DNA of 64,000 nucleotides from Lethocerus indicus (lineage: Eukaryota > Arthropoda > Insecta > Hemiptera > Belostomatidae). Position numbers and translations under genes: made by a program. The notes under the pieces were generated by a model that worked only from the letters and a program-made list of their open reading frames with translations, did not search any database and had not been told where the DNA came from. Positions 13,201 through 44,467 of this stretch are shown here, in pieces. The first letter of the stretch is position 1, and each line of letters begins with the position of its first letter. The stretch is from contig JACDQD010000104.1 of the NCBI GenBank assembly GCA_019843655.1, positions 6,076,001 to 6,140,000 on the forward strand, given 5' to 3'.

Positions 13201-14052
13201 TGGTTATCTTAACGAAAATCCTTTGATTTTTGTTAGATTTTGTTAAGTCAGTAAGGTGGACATCATTTATATTAGAATATCATTCCGCCCCTTCTGTTTT
13301 CTGTCTCCCCTGTCTTCTTTGGCCAACAGGATTTTCTATAGTAAACTTGAACTTGAACTCTCTGAATTACTATTAGGAATTTAATTTTGAATCACTCCAT
13401 TTGTCCAAATTTTTAAATGTGCCCATATTATAAGATGTAGTCTCAACAACGTGCCTTACAAATCGATAATAATTTTCCATACATTATGGATTGCAAATTG
13501 ATGTTTTATTTACAAAATACTAAGAAAAAACAAAGTAGTTTACCTTATAGCAGAAAAATAACCTAAATAGCAGAAAAAGGAAGTTTTTTGACTCCATTTA
13601 TATCCTCTTCAAATAAAAATATTGCCAATGAGGTACAAGGTTCATGAGCTTAAGCGAAATACAATCGAATATATATAGTGTAGAAAACAATATTTGGTAT
13701 CGTAGTGCTATCTTGGACGAATCGTTCCTTTCATTAATCAAATTTTGATAAGTTTAAGTTAAATAAGTTTAAATACAAACATTACTGCATGCAAACATAG
13801 AAATGCCTGCGAACCGGAACGTATTATCACACCATAGAGTAATAGACATCCTCTGTACATGTTTAAGGAAATAAAGATATCCGTGAACAGAAAATTGCCT
13901 CCGGATTTTCGGGGCGGCTGTTCTATAGAAACCCGTAAAAACACCGGGGAAAAATTCGGCTAACGCATATTTACATAATACTCTAATTACGGGGTGGCTA
14001 GGTGCCCCTCCTACCTGCAGTGTCTCTCCCCTCCCTAGGGCACGGCTCAACC
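10257..14052. other. Intergenic region between divergent MAP9-like and cuticle genes
   Basis: No supported coding exon. The first 200 bp are the CpG-richer presumptive promoter/5'UTR of the MAP9-like gene, with a CAGCTGATCGACG element near 10420. A GC-richer patch lies at about 11660-11930, and an imperfect palindrome at 12607-12660. Open frames here are short and lack splice or family support. Confidence 0.6.
12607..12660. repeat. Nested inverted repeat (potential hairpin)
   Basis: Inner arms ACAATGGGGG (12619-12628) and CCCCCATTGT (12631-12640) are perfectly complementary around a 2-nt CC spacer. Outer arms CTGAAATT (12607-12614) and AATTTCAG (12653-12660) extend the symmetry. It is intergenic and its function is unknown. 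Confidence 0.85.
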
Positions 14053-14087
14053 TATATAAGGCACAATCGGCAATTCTAACTTCAGTA
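14053..14087 (+). promoter_or_regulatory. Core promoter of the cuticular protein gene: TATA box plus initiator
   Basis: TATATAAG at 14053-14060 is followed by an arthropod-type initiator TTCAGTA at 14081-14087. The expected start A (14084) is 31 nt from the first T of the TATA box, which is the canonical spacing. The 5'UTR would be about 36 nt before the ATG at 14120. Strong TATA/Inr promoters are typical of stage-specific cuticle genes. Confidence 0.85.
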
Positions 14088-14119
14088 CGGGCTTAACTGT
14101 CTCCAGCACGACAGCAGTG

Positions 14120-17100
14120 ATGATTTCCTTCAAGGTAAGTATCGAAGGGGAAAATCAAAATTTTCATTACAGGCTATCCAATCATATTTGGGCTAGTTTA
14201 AGCGCTACCTCTCGAAACTGGTTGAAGCGATAGGATTATTAGGTGTCGCGAAATATCACCTCACCGATTTCCCGTAAAATCTGAACACGCCTATCCAACA
14301 TTTGAATACAGACTTCCGAAAGAATACGCCGAGTTTCCTCCGTTCTCAGACAGAAAGAAAAAACTAAACAAAAGTTCTTGAGCGAAAGCCCGTTCTTCGG
14401 TGACTTGCGGTTTGCCCGGGACGTAGCCGACGAGTATGACGGCTTTTATTAAAAGCGACGTCGCTTTTTCGTCCAATCGCGTAACATCTCTCCTTAAACG
14501 AAAGGTTCTTCTTTTCGGACCGAACCCAGGATCAAAAACGAAACAACGCGTGGACACTTCACCCAGCCAATATTCATAATTTCACAAACACCCGGCTATA
14601 TATACCCTTTTTAGCTCAATGAAATGGTTCAGAATCGTGAGGAAAACTCGGCGAAAATCCTATTCCGTGGGCATTCAAATCACCTTGGGTTTCCGCTCTG
14701 TAGCCAAATATTGACTGAAGACGAAAGATTCCAATGTACGTTCAGCGCTAATATGGCTCCCAAAGATAATGATGATCCTATTATTTTTGTCTTTCCACTG
14801 AACGCTCACAGAATTCATGGAAAATACCTACCTAAAATTAAGTAATCTTTATCGAGATAGATGGCCATAATTATGTTTGATTAAAACCCCATAAGTATAT
14901 TTTACTCACTCTCACTCGTAAAGACCAATATATACATAGGATAAACCAGCCTGCTTTAGAACTGAAGCATTTACTGAAAATATGTCCCTCTCTACCTGCA
15001 ATTCTCTATTTGCGGTTCAGGGTGGATATTATGTCACCGTTTATTTTGAACGCAGATAATATTATCGGTCTTTTCGCTTTCAGAAAATCTTCTGGTAAAG
15101 TTTGACTTCAAAATCAATGAACTTGATGTCTTTTTATAACGACTTTTAGCGTTTGAATAGGGCCTAGATCTTTATTGATCGACGAGTGAACTGAGCATCG
15201 CTGGCGGGAAAGCTCTCGGGTCCTTTTCTTGTTGGCTTTCTTCGGCTGCTGCAGGTGGCGGCTGTAGAGGAGTCATTAAGGTGAATTATCGGTGGCAATT
15301 ATATCGGCAGGAGGGGACTTGGAGTCGACACCGCGGTAGTTACGTCGCCAGATTGCAATTGAGAAAGCCAACTGCGGCCACAAAGGGAAGTAAGAAGAAA
15401 AAAATAGGAGCGATTTAGTTTCTTTGTAGTTTTCTTTTATAAAAGCAATTTCACTTTTCAATTCCGTGCCCCACATCTTAAATTGGTATCGAGAGTTCTC
15501 GAAAAATACTGTCCCGTTTCCGGCTTTTGTCACTGGTAAATTGGCTTCTGCTCTTTGCCAACTTGTTTACACTTTTTTTAAAATTATTGTCCGCCTGTCA
15601 AACAATATTTCGCTGGATGTATATAAGAAAAATGGAATTATGGAGTTTCCAGTAAAATTTCGGTTTATACGACTGTCGGTGCAGTTTCGATTAATGTTGT
15701 ATCATTCGTTCGCAGGCCGGGTTATTCGCCTATCTTATATAACTCCATATAGCTGGACAGAATTAGGCCGTGAGCAGGATTCGAACCCGCAAACCAGGTT
15801 ACACGAGAGAGGGTTGCTGCTCTTGTTTTTCAGAAAGTCTTATAGTCTCAACGATAAATAGTTATACTGACTATATAATCTCACTGCAACGATCTTCTGT
15901 CTCCACTCCCCGAGTTCGTACTATTTCAGTCGCGTTTCGGCTTCTCGCCACCGTCAGATAAATCTGGCGGGCCGACACATGGCCGAACCATCGAGCGTTA
16001 TGATACATCACTGTGCCTAACCTGCCCTATTCTGTAAAGTTTTCCTGACAGTACTTCAACAGAAGTACTGACAATCTGTGTGTCTCGTCCGTTGGCGCAA
16101 TACCTTCTGGTCCGCCGGCTCCAGCGTCCGGCTCTGACCCAGATACCTACAGTTTCTTTGCCCAGAACAGTTTAGCAATGCTCGCGGAGTCGGCAAAATA
16201 TTCTTTAGCACTTCTTTGGACAGATTGCGCAACGGCCACCCACACAGTCGGCAGAGCCTGACAAGGAACGCCGGAGAAGAAAAGCACGGAGAACTAAGTG
16301 GGACGACGATGGGTTTTTAGTAATTCAGGTTTTGCAACGATTAAAAGATTTTCCCACGGCTACATTTTTTCCATTTGGTCGTTTTTGTTTTCATTCCCGG
16401 AGCTGTTCGGTAACTCAATCCAGGAGCATATTCTAAAGGGCCACTGAAGCCCACTTCGATCGCAGTTCTCCGAATACGGAGATATTTCAGCTATCGACCC
16501 AAGTCGGAATCTCACAAGTGCGAACACCCAGAATATGGGTCGAATTCCCTCTACTCAGAGGGAATAAACATTAATGAAACGAGCGGACAACAATTCGTAA
16601 TAATAATTATTTAACCAGCGTTCTAATCGATAAACTCCAAGAAGGCTAAATGGATTCAGATTTTGTTTGTTTAGTTCCCGAAGCATTTATAGTATGTTCA
16701 CTGTCGTGTATCTTAGTGTCGAGTCACAAGAAAACCGTAGATTCGTTTGGAACATACCTGTTATATAGTCTGCGAGGGTTTGGAATAGCGTATCATACAG
16801 GTTTCAGCTGCCAATCATTTTCAGTAGTTCTTTTTCTCAGTACGGTAGGGAGTCACTCTGGCATATAGGGTTCACTTCACGTTTACTACCTACATAGCAA
16901 ACAAAGAGCTTAAGTTTAGTGGCGGTTATTTGTCATTTTTTACTGACCTTCAGCTGTTATTAATAAGTGGTACAAGCAAGGATCTTAGATTCTATAAATG
17001 TTATTTATTGACAATAATATATTTTGCTTCGAACTTTTTACAACTAGATAATTTGAATTTACTAAATTTAGTTGAAGTTGAATCGAGATACCTAGATTTG

Positions 17101-20002
17101 CACGTATTTTTAGATTTTAATTTACGATTACATATATCGGGCAGAATTGTAAACATGTTTGACGATACATGCCCAAAGTTTGCGGAAAATTATCTTATAG
17201 AGTAATACCTGAAATAAATTAATGCAACAAACGTTCTCATTATTGTAGCAGGTCAGGAAGGTTTACTTATGGGTTCGCCTTTATTTTTAAAGAAAGGCAT
17301 TTCAGAGTGAATGTACAATGCTGAAAAGTTTGTCCTTTGCTATTTTGTAAATGTAGAGTGCGTTTCTGGGAAATGCCTGGCTGGGGTGGCGCCATTGTAA
17401 GAAATACCGAACATCTGGCACCGGTCGGTCAACATATGGTCGGCCGCCCTCTTTTAACTCGTAGAAATAGCTTCGGGACCTTACGGTATTTTTGTTCAAT
17501 AAAGTAATAAAACGTGCTCGGAGTAAGGACTCAAAATGCATACCTCCAGATTTAAGGCTACATATTCCCTTTCTGCGATTGCTACAGAAAAAAAATGAAA
17601 TGCAGGAGGTGCAGATGATTTCCCCTTTTTAGATAAACAGGCGTATCACACTTTGAAACATTCCTTACAAGACAAAACAATATAATTTATAATTTGTGTT
17701 CATATACCCCGCAGTTAAATAAATTAAATATCTTCAATCAGATTTGTAATATCAATGATATAAGAAATATTATTCTACATTATTCTTTTTAATTTGTGAT
17801 GAATGTAGAGGTTTAAATGTGCAACTATGGTGTGAGCCTCGATATTTTTATCAGAGGTCTTTACCGTGTGCTAGTCTTTTTATTTTTTATATAATTGCAA
17901 AATAACTAATATTGTAAACATGCATGTCGGACATGATAAGAATAGAATATAGAAATTTTAATATTTTCTCATGAAATTTTAGCTATATTTATGTTGTGTA
18001 GTCGATCTAATCCTAAAACACGAGCCCGGATAGCTCAGTCGGTAGAGCATTAGGCTTTTAACCTAAGGGTCCAGGGTTCAAGTCCCTGTTCGGGCGAATC
18101 TTTTTTTTTCATCATAGTCTGTTTTTAATTATAACCTATTCGAAAATAATAGTCAAGCGAAGAAAGCAATTGTTTTTCTGTGTCCTGTTTGGCTATTATG
18201 TTTACTTCTACACATTTCCTTTAGGCTGCAAAGGCGATAGATCTTTTTAGTTGATCTGACTAAACTTAGTACAGACAAGTTCACGAATTATGAAAGAACT
18301 GAAAACCACTCTGAAATTACGTAAATTTGAATTGTACCATTGAAGGCTTAACATTCTAAGTGACGTTTAGTAAGATGCGTGAAAATCTGGAATAAACCAA
18401 ACACTCAAGAAGTACAATCCCAACAACATCAAAAGTAACACTGTCCTCAATATGTTGAAGAGTGAACTGTAATAACCCCCCACTCCTAAACCTACCCAAG
18501 GAGGTATACCAATGGTGGGGGTGTCGTTTGATGTTTTCCCTTATTTGTCTTTCACATCTTACAATATTGTATCTAATCATAACCAATTTCATTTTAATAA
18601 CCAGCCTCGATTTTGTTTTTTATTTTTAATAGACAATTTTTTGTATGAAGTACCGGACTCTATGTATCGATTACTGCAATGCTACTACACACAGCAACAC
18701 AAACCTTTTTTACTTTATGTAAAATAGAAAGGTACAATTGGCTCAGCGGTCAAATTAACTGGTTAATCTATCGGTGGCAGAGGGAATGTTCGTCTATAAA
18801 TGGCCAGATATTCAATACATTCAGTGTCAAGAAACTTTGTAGGCCCATATATAAGAAAGAGAAAATAAATATTCGGAGTGAAATAGTGAAAACATTCAAC
18901 TTACGTGTTTTAGAGGAGTACTTCCTTCCTTATCTTTACACAAACGTTTCTTGTATATCCATAATCCAATGAAAAGGGGGGGGCCAGACGCCATATTTAA
19001 CATTTCACGTGACGTCATCAGTTATTATCCAAGACCGGGTCCTCAATCTTAAAGTTATTTATTTTAATTAATAAATAATTGTGACTGAAAATAGTTACAA
19101 TTATTTTCAGTCGAAAGGAAATCCGATAATGGAATAATTTCCAGACAAACTAATTGACCGAATTTTATTTTGACGGACAGGTTTTGGCGATGGTATGCTT
19201 GGCGGGTTGCGGTATTCGGGCCGAGGATTTCGATTACACCAGCTCGAGCTACAAAAGCCCGCCACCGATGATCATCCACCACAAACAGGCGCTCAGCAAG
19301 GACGGAAACTTCAACTTCGTGTTCACCTCGGAAAACGGGCTGAAGCAGGGGGAAACGATCAGACCGGACGGGACCCGGCAGGGAGGCTACTCGTACGTGG
19401 ACCCCGACGGTAAAACAGTAACAGTGAAGTACATAGCCGGCAAGGACGGGTTCAAGATACTGGAGGGCGATGTGCCCAAGGCGCCGGAACTGTCGCCGAG
19501 CCACGAACAGATCGTCAACCAGCACCAGCAGATCAGGCAGCAGCTCCGCGACTCGGCGAGGGACGCCTACGACAAACCGCTGAGGCCCAGCTACGAGCAG
19601 CCGGCCAGGAACCCGTTCGAGACACCCTTGAGGCCCAGCTACGACCAGCCCCGGTCCACCTTCGACCAGCAGCGGCCGGCTTACGAGCAGCAGCGGCCGG
19701 CCTACGAGCAGCAGCGGCCGGCCTACGAGCAGCAGCGGCCGGCCTACGACCAGCCGCGGTCCTCGTTCGAGCAGCAGCGGCCCTCGTTCGAGCAGCAGCG
19801 GCCGGCCTACGAACAGCAGCGGCCCTCGTTCGAGCAGCCCCAGAGACACGGCTACCAGCAGCCGGCCAGGAACAGCCTGGACAGGAGCGCCGGCCCCGCA
19901 AAGCCCAACTACAGGGTCCAGGAGGCCGCCTCCCAATACAGGGACGAACACAAGGGCCCTCACAGCTACGGCTCCGGATACTCCTTCGAATTTTCCGGAT
20001 AA
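14120..20002 (+). CDS. Secreted cuticular protein with RR (Chitin_bind_4) domain and heptapeptide repeats
   Basis: Seen: two coding exons, 14120-14134 (MISFK, donor AAG then GTAAGT) and 19181-20002 (acceptor GACGGACAG, stop TAA), joined in phase 0 to give 278 aa. Residues 1-19 form a signal peptide, with likely cleavage after IRA before EDFDY. Residues about 47-104 match the extended Rebers-Riddiford consensus: GNFNFVFTSENG, then GGYSYVDPDGK and YIAGKDGF, closest to RR-1. Residues about 130-235 are a low-complexity tract of YEQQRPA/FEQQRPS heptapeptides rich in Gln, Pro, Arg and Tyr. Known: RR domains bind chitin in arthropod cuticle. Inference: the Gln/Tyr-rich tail may be a cross-linking or extensible segment of the extracellular matrix. 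A tiny first coding exon ending inside the signal peptide followed by a long intron is the common architecture of this family. The 5-kb intron holds a tRNA gene on the same strand. The exon-2 sequence is far more GC-rich than its surroundings. Confidence 0.93.
15770..15975 (-). repeat. Possible tRNA-like/SINE-derived fragment and dispersed motif
   Basis: Read on the minus strand, GCGGGTTCGAATCCTGC forms a tRNA T-arm (5-bp stem, TTCGAAT loop) and contains a B-box-like sequence. No D-arm or anticodon arm is positioned to make a full tRNA. About 130 bp further along the plus strand, a string like CTTCTCGCCACCGTCAG resembles CTTCTCGCCATCGTCAG near 12362, which suggests dispersed repeat DNA. Both points are weak alone. 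Confidence 0.25.
18024..18096 (+). tRNA. tRNA-Lys: tRNA-Lys, anticodon UUU
   Basis: A 73-nt cloverleaf is directly visible: acceptor stem GCCCGGA with TTCGGGC (one G-U pair), D stem GCTC/GAGC, anticodon stem TTAGG/CCTAA around loop CTTTTAA with anticodon TTT at 18057-18059, variable GGGTC, T stem CAGGG/CCCTG with loop TTCAAGT, and discriminator G. There is no intron, and CCA is not encoded, as expected for a nuclear eukaryotic tRNA. The A box (TAGCTCAGTCGG) and B box (GGTTCAAGTCC) are intact. It is nested, same strand, in the first intron of the cuticle gene. It reads AAA and AAG lysine codons. Confidence 0.98.
18101..18109 (+). terminator. RNA polymerase III terminator of tRNA-Lys
   Basis: A run of nine T begins 5 nt after the discriminator base, which is a normal strong Pol III stop. 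Confidence 0.9.
19672..19845 (+). repeat. 21-bp tandem coding repeat in the cuticle gene
   Basis: In-frame 21-bp units (CGGCCGGCCTACGAGCAGCAG and variants) encode RPAYEQQ/RPSFEQQ. About eight units are present; several neighbouring ones are identical or nearly so at DNA level, which points to recent unequal exchange or slippage. Confidence 0.9.
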
Positions 20003-21605
20003 AATTCCCCCCTCTACCACCCCATATTTGTACAGCCTTAAATGTTTGCGAGTTCGGTAACTATTTCTTATGTAAATAATTATTGAATTATACGTTATTT
20101 GTTTTTGTATTCTTTAATTTCGCTCAGATTACTCTAAATGTAGTACCTCCTCCACTTTTCGAAAAAGTTTTTTTACTTAATTCCGTATAACGCGGGTAAA
20201 TGAATCATTGGTCTTCCTGAGGTTCCAAAAACACCTCCAGAGCTCTTATATTTCATAAAATATGGCTCTTATTCTTTAAAATCTATCAGTTACAAAAAAT
20301 ATATTTTTCTTTTTCAGTAAATATATATATACCTTTGTTTTCTTCTTTTCGGTATATATCGTATTTGGGATATCAAGCTCATATAAAATAGTTAATTAAT
20401 GATGATAAATCACCAACTTTCAACAGACTAATGTGACAGAGAATATCTTGTACTTGAAGTGTCTATTTAGTAGTTAATTTTATCAGAAAAATAATAATAG
20501 CAATGTTGTTTAGACATCAACATAACAGAGCTATGTTTAAAAATAGATTTCTTTCATCTAAATGTTCTCCTTAAAAACAAGTACTAATTATTACATGATG
20601 TCCCACTTCAGTTAACCTGCACTTCATAAAAAACAAAACAGAAAATGAATAAAACAGACAAAATTTCGGCTAATAATATTAACAGGGGAAGATATAAAAG
20701 ATTTTAGACTAATATATTTGCCTGATATGAAAAATACTTCACAATGATTCAACCTTTACTAATAAAGGGAATGTTTTTATAACTTAATGATAAGTTACAG
20801 TATATATTTTTGTTTCTTGTTTTAACATATTGACATATTTTGTTACAATGGTTCCAAACAATACAAAACAAATGTGACATATTTCATGTACGATTTGCAT
20901 ATTTAATACAAAGTAGGAAAAACTATAATTTTATAGAAACAAGCTTTCACAAATTTCTGTCTGTCCTGAAATTAAAACAAATCATACTCTAATCGAACAA
21001 CTAAGAGACCACATATAATCATCACACTAATAACATTGTACTGTTATATCCACACACAGTTGTTACATATTTTTTGTTTTATAAAATTGTCTTTAGAAGA
21101 GAACAACAATGAAATAACAAAACCAACCATTGGTGAATTGTGACTTTAATTATTGTTTGTGGGTATTACACACACACCCCTTCATTCCAAAGGGGAAGTA
21201 CTTTCAAAATTGTCCAGTCATATTATTTATACATACATTTATATAATATATATAAAACACAATTTTCCTGTACAAAGTGAAATAACACTTGTCTAGTTAC
21301 ATAAATAATATTATCCTACAATTTTTGTCAAATGAAATTCACAGTATTTTCCTTTTGAAAAAGTTATAAAACTTTTTTCCTCAAGTGAATGTACATTTTT
21401 ATGGCTGCATTACAGTTGCAAACATTTGACCCACTACAGAAATATATGAAATGAGAAACTAATTTCAAATACCTAAAAATACTTTTTTAATTATGTTTTA
21501 GTTTTGTAAAACTTTTTTCTCTTCTTTTTGATGAATCACGTTTCAATGTATTTTATGTACAAAATAAACTAAAACATCTAGATGAATATAATTCTTTCTG
21601 AGAAA
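20003..21605. other. Convergent 3' region between the cuticle gene and TCERG1
   Basis: AT-rich and without a coding exon. It should contain the plus-strand cuticle 3'UTR and the minus-strand TCERG1 3'UTR. I could not place either polyadenylation site with confidence; an ATTAAA on the minus strand near 21143 is one candidate for TCERG1. Confidence 0.5.
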
Positions 21606-21641
21606 TTATGATGTCTTGTCCACATCATCAACAGCAACATC
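21606..21641 (-). other. TCERG1: Putative TCERG1 3' exon start with in-frame extension
   Basis: An acceptor (GTTTTACAG) ends at 21642, and 21641-21606 then reads DVAVDDVDKTS followed by TAA. The upstream exon ends TAG GAG before a GTATGA donor, so this exon is in frame with TCERG1 beyond its TAG. Most simply it is 3'UTR. See the finding on possible readthrough. Confidence 0.5.
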
Positions 21642-21802
21642 CTGTAAAACAATCTCTATTAATAAAATAAATAATAAATTATTTCAGGTATTGAAAAGAT
21701 TTGTTCACACATGTAGAAATTAATCTCACATGATTGGCAAAGAAAATCTCCGCTGGAAAATTGATCATCAGAGGCCAGACTTATTTAATAGTATCATACC
21801 TC

Positions 21803-42508
<20,706 letters not shown>

Positions 42509-43601
42509 AGCGAGAACTTATTTAAAAAAACTAAGGACCGAACGCCAACCGAACAACAAAACGATACAGGAACCGCAATGGCCGGTGCCTACCACACCGC
42601 AGCTTCAATGAAACAGCTCAGAAATAATCAAATACATTAAAACATTTTGTGAACCGTAAATAAATTTAAATCATATAATATATATCAAAATATTTTTTTT
42701 AATTTAGTACATACTTATTTATTTTGAGAGTCATGTTTCCTTTTGTATATCGGTAAAAATAATCATGATTTTAATATTCACTGATTCATAAAATAAGATA
42801 ACCGTTGATACATTTTTCGAATATTTTAATCATAAAATGTTCATTTTTTAATGATTCAATTGTTAGGGATGAATTGGCTCGTGTACGTTAACTAGCAATA
42901 AACTCTAATAGTTGGTAACAGTGAGTTCTCTCTGAATCGGGCACCAAAGTTTGTAATCGCTCTTATTTTTGTGATATTTGAAGTTTTATGAGTTTCATTG
43001 TGTGATCCTGCAATTTAGAAAAAAGAACGTGAAGGTGACAGAACAACTTTATTATTTTTTACTTATTTTTCATATTTTTCTATAGTGCATCTTCATTTTA
43101 TGTTGCACTTATTTACAGTCAGATATGTTTAACAAATGTCATATTCTCAGTAAACAAATTTACAATATAGTTCACGCTGCACCGCATAAAATACTTGAGA
43201 TGGGACAGTTTTTTCAGTTAGTGTTCTAGTTGAGGCTGTAACATACAAGAAATTAGCCTTCGACTTAAGGGCATTACGCTACTGACAAACTGCATTACAT
43301 TTATGAAATAAATTATATTAGCTATAATCATTATTGTACCAAATTAAAATACTCGTTTTTTTATATCTTTATGCTTTTTGCATTATCATATTTTAAATTT
43401 TTATTTAATGTTTGTATGTCATTTATTCCTTATATTTATTGATAACATTGAAGTGAATATGCCGTTATAATTGGTTTTAAATAACTTCATTTACTGTTAT
43501 CAGGTTAGCTCCATATCTTAGATTATTAAGCAAACCAGTATACTACTTCATATTCTAATGTCATTTTGAAATTCTAACCTTAACTCTTTATTTTGTTTCA
43601 G

Positions 43602-43714
43602 ATGGTGATCACTCAGCATTTGAAGTGTCTAAGTGATGTAACTTTGCGCGTCGGTTCCTTTTCACTGTTAACGATTTTTGAATATTTAATTTGCCAGTAT
43701 GGTAATTGGACATA
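43602..43714 (+). ncRNA. Candidate spliced exon of a transcript divergent from TCERG1
   Basis: Seen: a strong acceptor (pyrimidine tract ending TTTGTTTCAG) at 43601 and a strong donor (ACATA then GTAAGT) at 43715 bound a 113-nt segment. It holds a short frame from ATG 43602 (MVITQHLKCL..., 37 codons) whose TAG overlaps the donor. A possible first exon would end with donor GAAG then GTGACA at 43034. It could be a non-coding divergent RNA or an upstream 5'UTR exon of KANSL1. No product is recognised. Confidence 0.35.
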
Positions 43715-44421
43715 GTAAGTAATCATGGGCTGATGGAAAGATAATAACATTTAATGAACCTTTTTCATTGTTTGGGTTACCACCTTCTTCTTCCAGTCTT
43801 GGCCTTTGGGACAAGTTCTTGGTACAAACTCATATACAAAATGGTAAAAACTTGTAACTTATATTGAATTTTCCTGTCGATTCATTTGGCATTTAACTAA
43901 TGTACATATACTGCATATAGGAGCAATATATAAATTCGTATTGCAAGTATGAAAGAAGAGTCACATCTTGCTTGGCAAGTTGAATTTATTTTGGGAGGAC
44001 AAGAAAAAGTTAAATAATTCTTGAGAAAAAGTTTTTTCTAGAAGAATTAATACAAGGAGGTTATACTGAAGTGGTTTAAATGAATGTGTGATAGTTTTGT
44101 TACCATTTATAACCCTGCCCAGATTCTGATTAGGTTATACTTAATGTGTTGACTGTCATTACAAGGTTATAACTGGTTAAAGATTTCTTAAGTTTTCTTT
44201 GCCTAAAAGATAAAGTATTTCAGAGCTTTATCTTATTTGTTTAGTTGTATCACTTTATCCCTAATTTTGACTAAATTTCAATTGGTTATGTTTCAATTTA
44301 GTATGACATTTTTATTACTAGTTCAATCACTTTAATATGATGCCATGTCTCTTAATTGAATTTTTAATTATAAAATTGTATTCATTACTTTCTTATAGGT
44401 TGCAATACATTATGACCGAGA

Positions 44422-44426
<5 letters not shown>

Positions 44427-44464
<38 letters not shown>
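44427..44464. repeat. (AT)n microsatellite
   Basis: Uninterrupted AT dinucleotides, about 19 units, intergenic. Confidence 0.95.

Positions 44465-44467
<3 letters not shown>

Larger units (their letters stand above)
14135..19180 (+). other. Long first intron of the cuticular protein gene
   Basis: GT/AG intron of 5,046 nt. It contains the tRNA-Lys gene at 18024-18096, a tRNA-like T-arm sequence near 15770-15800 on the minus strand, and a second TATA-like string at 14597-14604. No other coding exon is supported. Short ORFs here have no family resemblance I recognise. Confidence 0.75.

Noticed and set aside
14597..14604. Second TATA-like string TATATATA with a 73-codon frame after it
   Set aside because: It lies inside the cuticle intron, the ORF has no recognisable features, and the TATA/Inr pair at 14053-14087 explains the gene.
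19064..20020. 318-codon open frame antisense to the cuticle exon, and a 122-codon one in another frame
   Set aside because: Shadow of the GC-rich repetitive sense exon. It lacks its own promoter, splice sites or family signature.
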